Of a stretch of DNA of 39,979 bases, positions 21,307-33,200 are shown one piece after another (within the stretch, counting starts at the first letter, position 1; each line of letters starts with the position of its first letter). The notes beneath the pieces are model-generated. The model did not search any database, was not told where the DNA came from, and saw only the letters and a list, made by a program, of their open reading frames with translations. A program made the translations under genes and the position numbers. Source of the stretch: a virus; IMG/VR virus record IMGVR_UViG_3300025141_000257, positions 1-39,979 of that record. One strand, given 5' to 3'.

Positions 21307-22359
21307 TCAATCCTTTCTGAAGATCGTCTGGTTTGACTGACGAAGACAATCGGATTGCACCGTTGTATACGTATCATCAACATGTTTATTCAGCGCGTCG
21401 GCAATCGTTGATCCACCGAGAATATCCCGAACGAGCCGCTGATTGCCTTCGGTTTCCAGTTCACGCCTTGCCCACTCGGGAACACCGATCGGGACCGGCT
21501 TCTCTGACCAGCACGGGAACTTGCCCCTGCCGATCGTCATTTTCCACTCGTCAAGCAAACGCTCAAGTAGGGGTCGGTGAGCATCAAGTACCTCCTCATC
21601 AACGTCGAACACACACACGCCGTGAGGCGGTGACTTCTCGACAACAATGAACGAGACACGGGCGACATCCACGCCATTCTCTCGCATCATCTCGCGGTAC
21701 ATGCACATCTGCAATCCGTAGCCGTATCGCCACACATCCTGTTCCACCTCCCGGCGGCTCGCGTGGTTCTTCGTAGATTTGAGATCACAAAACACGGCAT
21801 CACCGAGCGACGGATAGCCGCAGTCATTCGACATCGCGTCGATCCTAGATTTGCAGGGAACACCATGAAGCGTAGCGAGAAGCGTTGCTTCGCGGATAGG
21901 GCAAAACTCCAGAAGTTCCGATGCTGCTGGGTGTGCTTGGATCGCCGCGATCATGTCAGCAACCTGTTCACCCTCTTCTTTTTTCAGAATGGTCCGCTCT
22001 CCAACAGACGTTTCAAACGCAGCGTACTCTTCCTTTCCAGCCTTGGTACGCTTATCAACCTGCGGAGCGGTGGCGTAAAGATCACCGTATAAACCCGGTT
22101 CCAACACACCGCAGTGAAGCGCGCGTCCGACGCGGAACGCCGTGGTGTCCTTCTTGAAATCCAACTGGTGTTTCAAGTGCCTCGCAGTTCCACGGTCAAG
22201 CACTTTGAGTTGGCTGGATGAACAGACACCACGCTGGGCGTGGTATCGCGACTCATCCATATCCAAAATAATTCCAGTAGGGCCGAGGTCTTCCCATGTC
22301 GCTGAGTGCGAGACGGGGGTGAACGGTGTCGAAACATTCGATATGTTCATCTTCTCCAT
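21307..22359 (-). CDS. RecE-like (exonuclease VIII-type) PDDEXK nuclease
   Basis: 350 aa from ATG 22359 (AGAGGA upstream); ATG 22374 overlapping the previous stop is an alternative. The N-terminal part, SRYHAQRGVCSSSQLKVLDRGTARH, then GRALHCGVLEPGLYGDLY, is typical of phage RecE/DUF3799-like nucleases. The catalytic set is visible: E157 (REATL), D174 (KSRID) and D192-x-K194 (CDLKST). Such enzymes chew double-stranded DNA ends to provide single strands. An 11-residue tail-like segment near the C-terminus, ILGGSTIADAL, is encoded by DNA nearly identical to part of the giant virion gene. Confidence 0.8.
   Translation of the reverse strand: MEKMNISNVSTPFTPVSHSATWEDLGPTGIILDMDESRYHAQRGVCSSSQLKVLDRGTARHLKHQLDFKKDTTAFRVGRALHCGVLEPGLYGDLYATAPQVDKRTKAGKEEYAAFETSVGERTILKKEEGEQVADMIAAIQAHPAASELLEFCPIREATLLATLHGVPCKSRIDAMSNDCGYPSLGDAVFCDLKSTKNHASRREVEQDVWRYGYGLQMCMYREMMRENGVDVARVSFIVVEKSPPHGVCVFDVDEEVLDAHRPLLERLLDEWKMTIGRGKFPCWSEKPVPIGVPEWARRELETEGNQRLVRDILGGSTIADALNKHVDDTYTTVQSDCLRQSNQTIFRKD
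21392..21423. repeat. 32-bp segment shared with giant virion gene (copy in nuclease gene)
   Basis: Bases 21392-21423 match 31317-31348 with two differences, including 23 identical consecutive bases. Both copies encode ILGGSTIADAL in the same frame although the two proteins are unrelated. Confidence 0.85.
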
Positions 22360-22370
22360 TGATGATCCTC

Positions 22371-22553
22371 TCATTTGGGGATAAAGGGTTTCAGTTCAGG
22401 GTTTGAATCGACCTGCTCCCGTGCGTATCTCACAACTTGGCGTGTGACCACGGCAGTCCGGGTTCGATCCTCGTGCTTTGCGATCGCGTCAATCAACTGT
22501 TTCGTCTGTGAAGAAACGGCAATAAATGCTTGATCGCGTCGTGCAGATGCCAT
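22371..22553 (-). CDS. Small ribbon-helix-helix-like protein
   Basis: 60 aa from ATG 22553 (AAAGGAG, seven bases upstream). Sequence: a short N-terminal strand-like segment QAFIAVSSQ, then TKQLIDAIAKHEDRTRTAVVTRQVVRYARE. Strand plus two helices is the layout of CopG/Arc-type DNA-binding dimers. It is the first gene after the operator-rich region and may regulate its own operon. The stop overlaps the nuclease start region. Confidence 0.55.
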   Translation of the reverse strand: MASARRDQAFIAVSSQTKQLIDAIAKHEDRTRTAVVTRQVVRYAREQVDSNPELKPFIPK

Positions 22554-22577
22554 TGGCAATCTCCTTTCATTGCCCCC

Positions 22578-22606
22578 ATGGTATCTTCTATCGACCAATT
22601 GCACAA
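22578..22606 (-). promoter_or_regulatory. Candidate promoter of the replication/recombination operon
   Basis: On the minus strand TTGTGC (22606-22601) and TACCAT (22583-22578) are separated by 17 bases, placed about 25 bases before the first ATG. The -35 match is partial. A dyad, AACAC-TAGC-GTGTT (22610-22623), abuts the -35. Confidence 0.4.
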
Positions 22607-22807
22607 GCGAACACTAGCGTGTTTGATAATTCAGCGTGTGTATGTAACCCACTGATAGGGCTTCTGTTACGCCCCATTACGCCGCCGTCAGTGACGATGA
22701 GCAGAATTCTTGCAAGAAAATGTATCGCTTTGCGTGGCAGTGCGCACTGATTCCCCTTCCACCGGCCCGCCGTCACTGCGCCGTCACTGACGAGACTGCG
22801 TAGGGGT
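22607..22807. promoter_or_regulatory. Operator-rich control region between divergent regulators
   Basis: Three copies of a CGTCA-S-TGACG-type dyad: CGTCAGTGACG at 22686-22696, CGTCACTGCGC at 22771-22781 (imperfect) and CGTCACTGACG at 22782-22792, plus a perfect 12-bp palindrome CAGTGCGCACTG at 22738-22749. The last two dyads stand just before the HTH gene start at 22808. Spacing between the clusters is about 85 bases. This fits a binding site set for a repressor or excisionase-type protein; which protein binds is not visible. Confidence 0.6.
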
Positions 22808-23053
22808 ATGAAGAACCCCACCGATGATCGGGCCGCAACCAGTTGCGGCGAAACCCCTGCGGAGCAGCCCTCACTTGCCCTCAGGCCAAAGCATGCCGCC
22901 AAAGCCCTCGGCATTGGCACTCGGAAACTCTGGGAACTCACTGCCGACAGAACAAGCGGCATCCCCCACTTCCGGCTCGGAAAGGCCGTCCTGTACCCAG
23001 TGCGTGAGTTGCAGGACTGGCTCGCCGAACACTCCGCGAAGGGAGGCAAGTGA
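22808..23053 (+). CDS. Excisionase/MerR-like helix-turn-helix regulator
   Basis: 81 aa, the only plus-strand gene outside the array. Residues about 24-72, LRPKHAAKALGIGTRKLWELTADRTSGIPHFRLGKAVLYPVRELQDWL, follow the HTH_17 pattern: A-x-x-LGI, W-L, then a wing with IPhfRlGkavlYp--eL--WL. Such proteins are excisionases or small repressors. ATG 22808 follows TAGGGGT. Its promoter region has the dyads listed above, so autoregulation and control of the divergent operon are likely. No integrase is seen, so excision is not supported. Confidence 0.75.
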   Translation: MKNPTDDRAATSCGETPAEQPSLALRPKHAAKALGIGTRKLWELTADRTSGIPHFRLGKAVLYPVRELQDWLAEHSAKGGK

Positions 23054-23060
23054 TGACCCA

Positions 23061-23933
23061 TTATTGCGCCCTGATGACCTCACAATTCAGGGTTGTGGGG
23101 CGACCACCGCCGTGCCAGACGCGGAGCCAACAGGCTCCCACGGGCTTGGGCGGGCCGCCACGTTCGACATGCCAGCCGCCGCTGCCATCGCCATACTCTT
23201 CCTTGTAAGTACCGCACCGGACGTGGGTCTGCTCGTCAATGAACACTTTCCCGTTCTTCGCGATCCGCTCGCGGGCGATCGGAACAATCCAGTGGTCGTG
23301 CGTGTGGCCTGTGATCACAAGATCCGCATCTGGCAAGAACACGGCCATGCGATTCGTCTGTATCACGCCGCGAGTGACTGGTCCCCCACCGCCGCTACCG
23401 TGAAAGTATTTGCACTGGAGTTGCCGCCGGTGACCGTTATTACCCAACTCAGCAATGAGCCGCACCCAACCACCATACCCACCAGCGTGAACCTTCTTTC
23501 CTGAGATGTGCGACATCAACTCGACAGTACGTTCCGTGAGATCAGTCTCGTGCCGTTTCGTGATCGCAGTCTCGTGGTTGCCCCTTCCGATGATGATGAA
23601 GTTCTCAGAGTATGGAGCGTAGAACTCAGCGGCATAACGGACGAGACAGTCGAGGTACTCACCCTGCTGGTACTCGGGCCGGAGCGCAGAACGATCCGCC
23701 CGCTTGTCCCATTTTCCCTGCATGGCGCAGTGCATGTCACCCACATCGATGATTCCAGCGTTCCGATCTACCGCTTGATCGAGATGCTTTTTCTCAAGCG
23801 AGTGGCTAGTGTGCGCGTTGTCGTGATGGCGATCCGACGAGAGCAGGAACCACTGCTCGTCCCCTGAGTTCTCCAATGAGAATCTCACCGTGTGTACGTT
23901 GTTGCTCGTTGCTTCAATTGTGAACGGGACCAT
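23061..23933 (-). CDS. Calcineurin-like metallophosphoesterase
   Basis: 290 aa. The metallophosphatase signature is complete: SDRHHDN near residue 34, GDMH (D66, H68), GRGNHE (N119-H120), H178 and GHTH (H210-H212). The spacing fits the two-metal calcineurin-like fold. Substrate unknown; phage enzymes of this type may act on DNA ends, nucleotides or signals such as cyclic compounds, but the sequence does not say. ATG 23933 overlaps the preceding stop (TGATG); GTG 23936 is also possible. It ends the late operon, seven bases from the convergent HTH gene. Confidence 0.85.
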   Translation of the reverse strand: MVPFTIEATSNNVHTVRFSLENSGDEQWFLLSSDRHHDNAHTSHSLEKKHLDQAVDRNAGIIDVGDMHCAMQGKWDKRADRSALRPEYQQGEYLDCLVRYAAEFYAPYSENFIIIGRGNHETAITKRHETDLTERTVELMSHISGKKVHAGGYGGWVRLIAELGNNGHRRQLQCKYFHGSGGGGPVTRGVIQTNRMAVFLPDADLVITGHTHDHWIVPIARERIAKNGKVFIDEQTHVRCGTYKEEYGDGSGGWHVERGGPPKPVGACWLRVWHGGGRPTTLNCEVIRAQ

Positions 23934-24202
23934 CACTCAACCCCCTTCACCACCATATCCTCCAACCGGATAATCGAACACCGTGGAATCGATATGACGT
24001 AGTCGTAGGTTGTTCCAACATTGCAGTCGCGTTTGCTCGCGCCGCAAACCACAATGTAGTCCGGCTCGCTGCGAGCCAACCAACCAAGCGATGTGATTAC
24101 CTGTGGCTCTGGAAACTCTTCCGCCAGCACATCGGCGTTGTCCCCCGGCTCACATGAATCGATCCACTCGCACATCACCGACCTGTGCAATTGTTCTCTC
24201 AC
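23933..24202 (-). CDS. Small conserved-looking phage protein
   Basis: 89 aa, GTG start 24202 after AAGGATGCAGCAAC. Pattern: CEWIDSCEPGD, ITSLGWLARSEPDYIVVCG and IPRCSIIRLEDMVV. This resembles a small phage protein recurring in many genomes, with a W-DS motif, a SlG-l-----I-- strand and a terminal IPRC-Ii-L segment, whose function is not established. It overlaps the phosphoesterase start. Confidence 0.5.
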   Translation of the reverse strand: MREQLHRSVMCEWIDSCEPGDNADVLAEEFPEPQVITSLGWLARSEPDYIVVCGASKRDCNVGTTYDYVISIPRCSIIRLEDMVVKGVE

Positions 24203-24220
24203 GTTGCTGCATCCTTGCGT

Positions 24221-27200
24221 TCACCGTAAAGGTGGGGGTGCATACCCCTTGCGTTTCAATTTGGCATTTGTGTCCTTCTGACCCTCAAGCATGAGTAACC
24301 TTCTCTCCTCGGCCTTGGTCATCGGTTCCGCCTCCCGCTTGCGGCGACGAAGTTCCGTGAGAACTTTCTCGATGTCCGGGCCAGCGGCGATCTTGCGAAC
24401 CTTTCGGGCATACCGGCTCGGTGCTTCGGTGGGTACGCCAGTGAGTGTCGCGACATCGTTGAGAACCCGAATAGCACTATCGAGTGTCTTGCCTGACCAC
24501 TCATCGTCACGCTCGGGACCACCCCACGACTCGGGGCGGATTTTTTTGCCAAGCGAGGCCGTGTTCTCAATCATTTCCGACAACTCGGACAACGCGGCAA
24601 TTTCGACCGGGTCACCGCTCTGATACCCACCTTGGATGATCTGATCCACAGAGTAGAACGCGGAAGAGACAAACCAACCCCACACGCCAGTGCTTTGTGC
24701 GACAACATCCTCCAAAGCCCGCCGCTTCGCCTTGTGAAGACTGTGGTCAATCGCCATCTGCCGCTGAATTTCGCGGTCAACCTTGTTCCACTCATCATCA
24801 TCATCGAATAGTGAGAACAACCCGGCGGTGGTGGCAAGTCCCACACCGGAGGACAGCCCAGAGTTCAGCGTAATCGCCACAGCCGTCCTGCCCGCGCGTG
24901 CGGGGTCAACCCAGAAGTCCCTTGCGGCGTGTCTCAATTGATTGTACGCCTTCAGTGGATCGCTGGAGAACATCAACAGGGCGCGGAACGCGCTGTTCCG
25001 TCCCTTGACCCTCGCGGCGTACATGGTGTCATCCATCGCGTCAGATGTGTTCTGGGTCCGGCGGAACGTCATCGCCGCACGGTCAACGGCCTGCTCAAAC
25101 GTCAGCCCCTCGGCCATGTGGCCGCGAACCGCGATCAACATGATCTGTCTATCGATCCCCCGGAGAACATGATCAAGACCACGGACTACCGAGAGCAGGC
25201 CGAGGCCAAGTTGACCACTGGCCTTGATCGAATCAACCACCTTATCCACAGCAGAGGCTGCGTCATCCTGACCAATCTTCTTCATCGACCGAGCGAACGA
25301 AGTGAGCGTTGTGAGAAGTTTGCGGTGGCTTCCTGTGTCTCGCAGAAGGTTTGAGTACCTTCCAATCTGGGATCGCCTGTGCCGCTCGTTGAAGTAACCA
25401 CTCTGCTCCTCGACTCTGCGAATCATCTCGCCCCTCATACCCGGAGTGAGATTTCTGACATCCGCGAACCCCTGAGTCCATGAGAGCATTGGCATCTCCG
25501 ACATCAGTCGGAACGCCCCGCCGAACATGCGGACCCACGTTTCCACACTAGCAACGAGATAGGCTCCGGCGACGTTGCTTTGAATACGATTCAACCAACT
25601 AGAATCAGACTGGGTTCCGGTCAGTCCAACCCCGTATTTGAGCATGTCGCGTATTCGATCGATGGAGTTGTCGCCCATCTTCTCGCTTATGGCGGACGAA
25701 ATATCCTCATCGCGAAGCAACGCATCAAACTCTCGCAGTGGTCTACTCAGGTGAATGACAGAAAGTGATTCTGAAACGTGGTGGTCAAACACACTGAACA
25801 GGTTCGCGATCACAATCGCAGCACCGCCGCCCGTCCGCTTCTGGAGGAATCCAGCGTTGTCGAGCGTGGCGGTACCCGCCTCATTTAGAGATGGTGGCGT
25901 GAGCGGGTCAATAGCAGTTGAACTTTGCCCCGTGAGATCCGTTCCGAGTTCGGCGCGGCGACGAGCGCGGGGCCAATAGTTCTCCACCACCGGCGGCATC
26001 TTCCCGTGCTGTTCGTGATGCACATCAAACGCGCGATCGCGAATATCCTCCTCCAAGATGTTCTTGAGGTCTTGGATAAGTTGCATGTGCTTGGGGCCGA
26101 CCATCTCCCTGACGGCCTCGACCTCATCTTGTGAGGCTTGTATTTTTTTCCGGTTGGCTATTGATCGGAACACGATCCCCGGCCCATCACCATCCTCAAG
26201 GATCGCGGCTTGGTCACGGGGCAGTGTGGAAACTGTTTCATCATCCATCGCGGCGATCGACAGAGCCTCGGACAACTTGATTGTCATCTGTTTGCCACCG
26301 AGTGTCACTGTGAGTGTCGCCGCCGCAGTTTCACCGTACATGTCCGTGGTCTTTGCGAGGAAGTCTTCCTTAGAGGAGTACCCTGCTCGCTCCAGAGCCT
26401 CCCCAACCTTCTCATCTATAGATCGTTGATCCAGCCACATCCGACTCTTCGCGGCACGGATTTTATTCCACGCTCTCCTGAGAACAGAATCTTTGCCCGC
26501 GATGGTTTCAAAGATCCCGTCCGCGTCTTGTGATTCCTGAAACTTCTCACTGATAATCCCCGGCTTGGTGGCAGCAGTATCAGTGCGGCTACCCTGAAGA
26601 CCGTGAGACTGCTGCGTAGCCCAGTTCGCATCCGTGGCACGGATGTTCGCGGCTTCTTCTTCCTTGTCCGCCTGTAGTCGCTCTCGCCTCTGGGCAACAG
26701 CCTCTTTCCAAGAGAGCCGATCCTGCTGGTACACATCGATCGCGATCTCAAGCAGATCGCGGGCGCGGCTGAGACGATCAAGTGTCTCAGTCACTGAGTC
26801 GAGGTTGATGACCCGGTTGTTGCTCCCGGTGAGCAGCCCCTCCGCAAGATCGAGGTTTCGCTTGACCTCGGCTCTTGCTGTGTTTCTCATTCCCCGCTTG
26901 TTGAAACGCTTGCGGATATTCTTGATGTCCACTCTGGTGGCGGCAGCCTCAAACTGTGCGGACACCGCCACAACCTCATGTGCAATCTTGCTGACATCAG
27001 CGAGTGTCTGCGCGGCGAGAGCGCGTCCCATGAAGCGGCCACGCAACTTGCTCGGCAACACGGCCTGAGCCGCCATGACCGCTCTCCTTACCTCCCGAAG
27101 TTCACCCTTCAGTTCCTTGACCGCCCCACTCGCGGCGCGTTCCTCGGCCTTCAGTTTGATCCGCAGGTTCCGTACCTTCTCCTTCTCGGAGCGAGCGTCG

Positions 27201-30200
27201 ATCTTCGCGAGTTTCTCACGGAGTTTCCGGCGACCAACTTCCAGACCCTCCTTGTAACCAACCTTCGCGGCCTTGGCCTTTGCCGATTGCTGGCCCCTGA
27301 GTGCTATGTATTCCTTCCGTGCTTCCTCCGTTTCCTTGGTCATTTCGCGTGCATAAGCGCGCAGGGCTGTGGCAACGACTTTGTCGGAGGTGTTCCGGGC
27401 TTGATCACGCAGACCCTTGACAATCGACCGTGAAGTCCTGTAGTCGAATACCTGATCCCGTGCCGAGCCGATCGGGAGGGGCGCGTCATCGCGGGCGGCG
27501 AGAGTGTCGGCGGTTTGATCCTTGACTTGGTCTGGATCAGATGGTACGATTGCCCCTGAATCGCCCTTGGCCTCTTCTGCGGAGGACGCATTAGATTGCC
27601 GGGGCGGTTCATTTTTTTTCTGGTCAACCGTTCTATTTCTGACATCTGCGATCGTCCAAATGTCTGCTTGTCGCTCCTTGGGCTTTCTTGCGGACTCCAG
27701 CGCGTAGATCACTTTGCCTTCATCCGAGAGTTTGGACAACATGTCCATATTCTCAGGTGCGAAAGCCGTGGTGAGTACAAGTGCATTCGGGCCATGGGGG
27801 GACAATTTCTGAACGGAGATGCCCACCATGATTGGTGCGGAAAAGTCAACGCCGCCTGACTTCCCCTGCGGACCACGACGATGTGGTTGTCGGAGTGCTG
27901 ACCTGATCCAAACACCGATCCCCGCCTTGCCAGTACGGGGGTCGTGGTACTCTGTGATTGCCAGAGGGTCGGAGAGGTATTGCGGAAGATCGTCCCACAC
28001 ATAATCAGGGATGCGGTGTGCTGGATCAACAGCGTCCCTGAACCCTGACGCAGACTTCTCATTGATAAGTTTCGGTCGAACCATGACGGTTGACGGGACA
28101 CCTTCACCACCAAAGATCCCCCTAATTCTTCCAACCTTCGCCCTTCCCAGAACGCTCAGGAACAAATCCGTCGCGTCACCGATCACCGCCGCATGCTTTG
28201 TTTCTCCACGGCGGATCGTTCTGAGAGAATCCGACCAACTGGCCCCTGCTACATCGCCTTCGCGGGCGTTGAGGGTGTCAACCGAATCAACTGTGGACTT
28301 TACTTCTTGGGCGACTCGTCCGACTTCGGTGTTGAACTTGGCTTGCTGCTCGGAGATACGGCTGAGTGCATGACGTATCCGCCAGCCGCGACTTCTGCCA
28401 ACGGCCCCGCCAACGGCTCTCCGATCTTCCGGTGAGGCACGCCCAACCGCTTCAGTTTTTCCGCCAGCCGAGAGAAGTTCACGGAGGTCGGCTTCCGTTG
28501 GGGCGACTTGTTCGATTGCTTGTCGTTGGGCATTGGTCAGTCCGTTCTGCCAGTCAGAATCTGGCGAAGCATCCTCTGCAATTATATCATCAACAAGGGC
28601 TTCGTGACCCCTAGCATAATCGGAATCGAAACTTGCGTCAAGGTATTCCATGTCAGCGTAACCGTCTTGCACGGTTGCACCAATTAGTTGGGCTGACGAG
28701 CCGATGACATCTTCAAACGCCTCGTCCGACATGGACTCCATTGGGTCACTGATGAGAACAACATCCCCAGAGGTGGCTGGGACGATGGTCACAGTTGCCG
28801 AGGGTGCTACCTCGTTCATGTGCTTTGTTAGTTGCTCACGTTCGGTCTGGCTTATGGTGCGGCCAGCGGTGTACAACTGTGCCGAATCGACCGGGTTTGT
28901 CATTCCGGCCTTGTCATCAGCGAATCGAATTGCGCCTTGACCCTCTTGCTGAAGCACAGTTCCAAACAGACGCATAAGAACAAGCCGCTGATCTCTGGTC
29001 ATCCCCGCCATGGAGATGATCATGTTGGGCGACATCACACCACCCCACAACCCCACCGCGCCTTGGCCTTGTTTGTCTACGCCTTCAGACAGCGTGATGA
29101 GCCGGATTGGCTTGTTGGGGTTGTCAATGTCTGCCAACGCCTGAGTAGGGTTGTACCTTCGCCCTGTAATTGCGGAGATTAGTTCTCCCAACATGGGGTG
29201 CGCCAAGGTCTGCTTGGGCAGAACACCTGTGGCGTTCGACAACGCTTGGTTGGCCCCGGTTGTCCCACGAAACCTGTGACCCTTTGGCTTGTTGTCAACC
29301 TCTTCTTGGGTAATCAGGCCGCTGCCCTTTCCCGCAAGCCATTTCATAAACGATGTATGAACCGCATCCAGTTTTGATCTCTGTTCACGAAGAGTCTTCT
29401 TTGTGTCCTCGTCAACACCTTCTTGCTCTAGCCCGACAGCAATACGCTGACGTTGTTCAGACTCCAGTTGGCCCTCGGGTGTCGCAGTTGTTCCAACCTC
29501 TTGGGTAATCGCCTGCTCTTTCCGGGCTGTGGTGCTTGGCTCCAGTGTTTCACTGAACGACTTGGGGGCAACGGCTGCGATCTCTAGGTCGATACCCTTG
29601 CGACCATCCGGCAAATCCACAACCGCTGAGTGGTTTTCGCGTACCAGTTGATCAACAACCTCATCAATCGCGATGGCAAATGAATCGCTTTTACTGAGGT
29701 GTGACCACGGGTAAGCCATGAACTGGCCGGGCGACCAAGGGGTAATCAATACTTCTTCGGACACCGACAGTGGTTGGCCCGCGTCGTACTTGGCCTTTGC
29801 AGACTGATACTCATCAGTAGCCTGCACCTTCTCGTTCATTATTTCGGTCAAGTGACCAAAGTAAACGGATTGATATTGGTAGACGTATGGGTCTGCAAAC
29901 GCCTTATTGTCACCAGTGCCGGGATACTGGTCCGTGTCCTTTGCGTCAGACATGTCTCTAAACTTGGACATGTACGCCACCCAGATGTCGTTTGTGGTCA
30001 GCGGTACATTGGGATCTAGACCAAGTGCATGAAGAAATGCAGGAGCAAACGATCCGGTCTTATAATTATTACCACCACGCAATGTTCCTGACAACGCTTT
30101 GCGAACAAGCGGAGCAGATTGCATTCCAATCCAGTTTGGTCTTTCTGCCAACGCATCTACCATCACACCCAAGGCACGGCGAAAGTTTTGTGACACAGTT

Positions 30201-33200
30201 GCCTGCGGAGATGTGGCTGACAAGAAGTCTGCAAACAATGTCAACCTCTCGGCAGCAATGGGTCCGTTGTCTGGGTTCAAACCGACAAGTCTCTCGGATG
30301 CGGCTAATGCAGATGATTCAAACCAGAACCTGTCACCGTTTGTCCGATCAGGGTCATTGAGTGTGTTGTTGAAAATATCAACGTCAAATAGTGGCAACTC
30401 ACTTCGGTCGCCCTGTTGACTTGCCCCCAACCCACCACTCATCAAATTCCGTACAATTTCGGCGCGACCCTCACCTATTGTTTCCGCCGCCAGCCGACTT
30501 GCTTCTTTCACATCCCCATCATCAAAAGTCACATTGTATTCAGTACGGGATCGCCTAACTTCTTCACTGCCAGCGAGGCGACCACTAATGAGTTCGGATG
30601 GCTTGCCGGGCTGGTACGGGTTTGTTTGTCCACCGAGCCTTACGGACTCTGGGGTTGCGTCCCGAATGTCCTCCGTCTGCACCTTGGACTTTGGCTTTCC
30701 TGCTATCTTTACACCTTCACGGGCGAACAGCGTCCCCTGCTCACCCTCCTCTTTGCCGGGCTTCTGCTCCACTTTCTCTTCGGTGTCTACGACTACAGGG
30801 GCTGCCTCCTCGACAGGGGCTGCCTCCTCGACAGGGGCTGCCTCCTCGACAGGGGCGGTTTCCTCGACAGGGGCGGTTTCCTCGACGGGCATGATCTCTT
30901 GGATCGCTGCTTGAACACGCTGCTCTGCTGACGCGAGGATTCGCATTTGTTGCAGTTGCCTGTACACAGCGAGGTCTGCCGCATCCGTGGAAGGACTCCA
31001 TGCACGGCCACCGCCAAGAGCAGTGGAAGCACGAACCATTTCTATGGTCTTGAGGGCCGCATACACGGCGCGGCCTCGACCTCCGAGTCTGATCCATGCC
31101 CGTCCGATCTTCCCCGCTCTCGCTGCTACGGCGGCTCCGCGTTCCACCGCAACCGCCGTACCCTCAAGACTTGTGTATGTGGCAGCAGCCGCAGCGGCAC
31201 CAGGGGCCATGCTACCGGGATCTTCGCCCCGTTCAATAGCATCGAGCAGAGTTATTGCGTGGTGATCTTCCGCAGTTAGTGTTCCAGCCGCTTCCCCTTG
31301 GCGTACATATTCCCTGAGCGCGTCGGCAATCGTTGATCCGCCAAGAATCTTCTGTATTGCTGCATGCGCGACGGGGTCGGTGACCGATAGATAGTGAGTG
31401 GATTCGTGCAAACCCTTTGAGATGGCCTTGTCAGCGTCCATTGAACCTGTTTGCAGATACACGACATCTGGTGTGGAAGCATTCCACTGCGCTGGGCCGG
31501 GCAAGCCATCCACAAACTGCACCCGCAGTCCCATAACTTCAGTCAAGAATTTTCTGGCCGCTTCGTCGGCTGCCGTGGTAGCCGAGGCTGCGGTGATACC
31601 TTGCTTCCCAAACTTGCCGTCTGCAGCGAGGAGTTTCTCGGGAGATGATGTTTCCCACTTGGACTCGCCCGCAATGGCGGCTTCACCCGCTATCTGTGCG
31701 AACTTGTTCTGAACGACGCGCTCTGTTGCCGCGTAAAGCATCTCCACAGAAGACCTGTAGTCTTGTACCACACGCTCCGCGCTCACGGTGCCAGCCGCAT
31801 CCGCTGCTTCGTTGCGTTGCTGCTCATACGCGGCCTTCGCGAGCCGGATTCCACCAGCGGTTGCCACCACGCTCTCAGCACTCGCATCCATATCTCCAAG
31901 AGCCTCGACCGCTGCGGTGAACCCCTCATGGTTTGCGATCTCAGACACCTCGCTCATGGCACGAAGCGACCCCTTGATCGCGGCCACCGCCTCACCCACC
32001 GCCTCGGGAGATCCGCTCTCAGAGGCAGTCTCAAGAGCCGTCAGGCCAGCGTCCAACGACTGGGCCGCAGCGGCGTATGCCTCGGCTTGTGGTGTGCCGT
32101 GCGTCTTTGCCAGTTTACCCAATGCCCTCGACCGTTTCCCAAGTTCCACTGCTTCGGCAACGGCTTCCTTGGCCCTCCTCGCCAGACCCTTGACAACAGC
32201 CCCTCGGCCCTCTCGCGGTGTGGCTCGCACAGCGTCGAATGCCGCCTGCCCTGTACCAAATGACCGCTCCATGGCTTCTGCCGCCGAGAACAACCCCCGG
32301 CTCACCAGATCATCATGCGCTTTTTCGTATTGTTCTAGAGCCTTCGCATTCACCATTGCCTGCTTGAGCATGAATGCGGGCTGGAACGCGAAACCTGCAG
32401 CCGCTCCCATGTAGAACGAATGGGTCATGTCATCGAGCATTTCCCCCCACGTTCCGCTCACCTCGTTGGTGACTGCTGGCAACAGTGTGTGTTGAAGGGC
32501 CGATGCAAAGGATTCCTCGGTCCCCTCAACCACAGAGGCAGTAAAGAGTCCGGCTACAACCCGCTTCTTCCAGCCAGCCGTGGACCCGGTGATTGCTCTC
32601 TTCGCAACCTCGCCCATGGCACCAAGGCCAATCCTCTCGGTCACCGCCTCAATAGCGGCGGATGTGCTTGCGTACACCAGCGAGTCCCAAGAATCGTAGT
32701 CAAACTCTCCTGTGGCACTCTTTGCGCCATAGGTTTCCCCCGCTCCCGCAAACGCCTGAGATCCCATCAGGGAAGCACCGGCTGTGCCGCCGGTCAGAAG
32801 GGTGAGTCCAATCGCCGGTGCCATGTTCCCAAGCGTGTATGGAATGCCGTGTATAGAGAGTGCGTTTATGCGCGCGATCCTGCCTTGGCGAAACGCCTCG
32901 TCCTCCTCTTCCGATATTCCGGTTACATACTCAAAGATCCCGCTGGGTGTTACTGTCCGAACAAAAGAACCCCACGTACCCCACGCGGTCTGCTTCGCAT
33001 GATCGATACCCGCCCGCCGACGCGGTGCTGGATCACCCGCTAGATCGTAATTCTCGTGGTACAACCGCATGCTATTGGTCTTGTCAACCCCGAGTTGGAA
33101 GGCAGCGTGCTGTTTTCGGGTTTGCTGACCAACTGGCAACTCGTCGGAATATCCAAGCAGGCGCATCCATACTCGGGCCGCCCAGTCTTCTTCGGAGCCT

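Noticed and set aside
22808-23053. Excisionase as proof of a temperate phage
   Set aside because: The HTH family also includes repressors, and no integrase or attachment site can be seen.
31788-32414. 208-codon plus-strand open frame
   Set aside because: Antisense of the Ala-rich N-terminal part of the giant protein; no ribosome site and no recognisable pattern.
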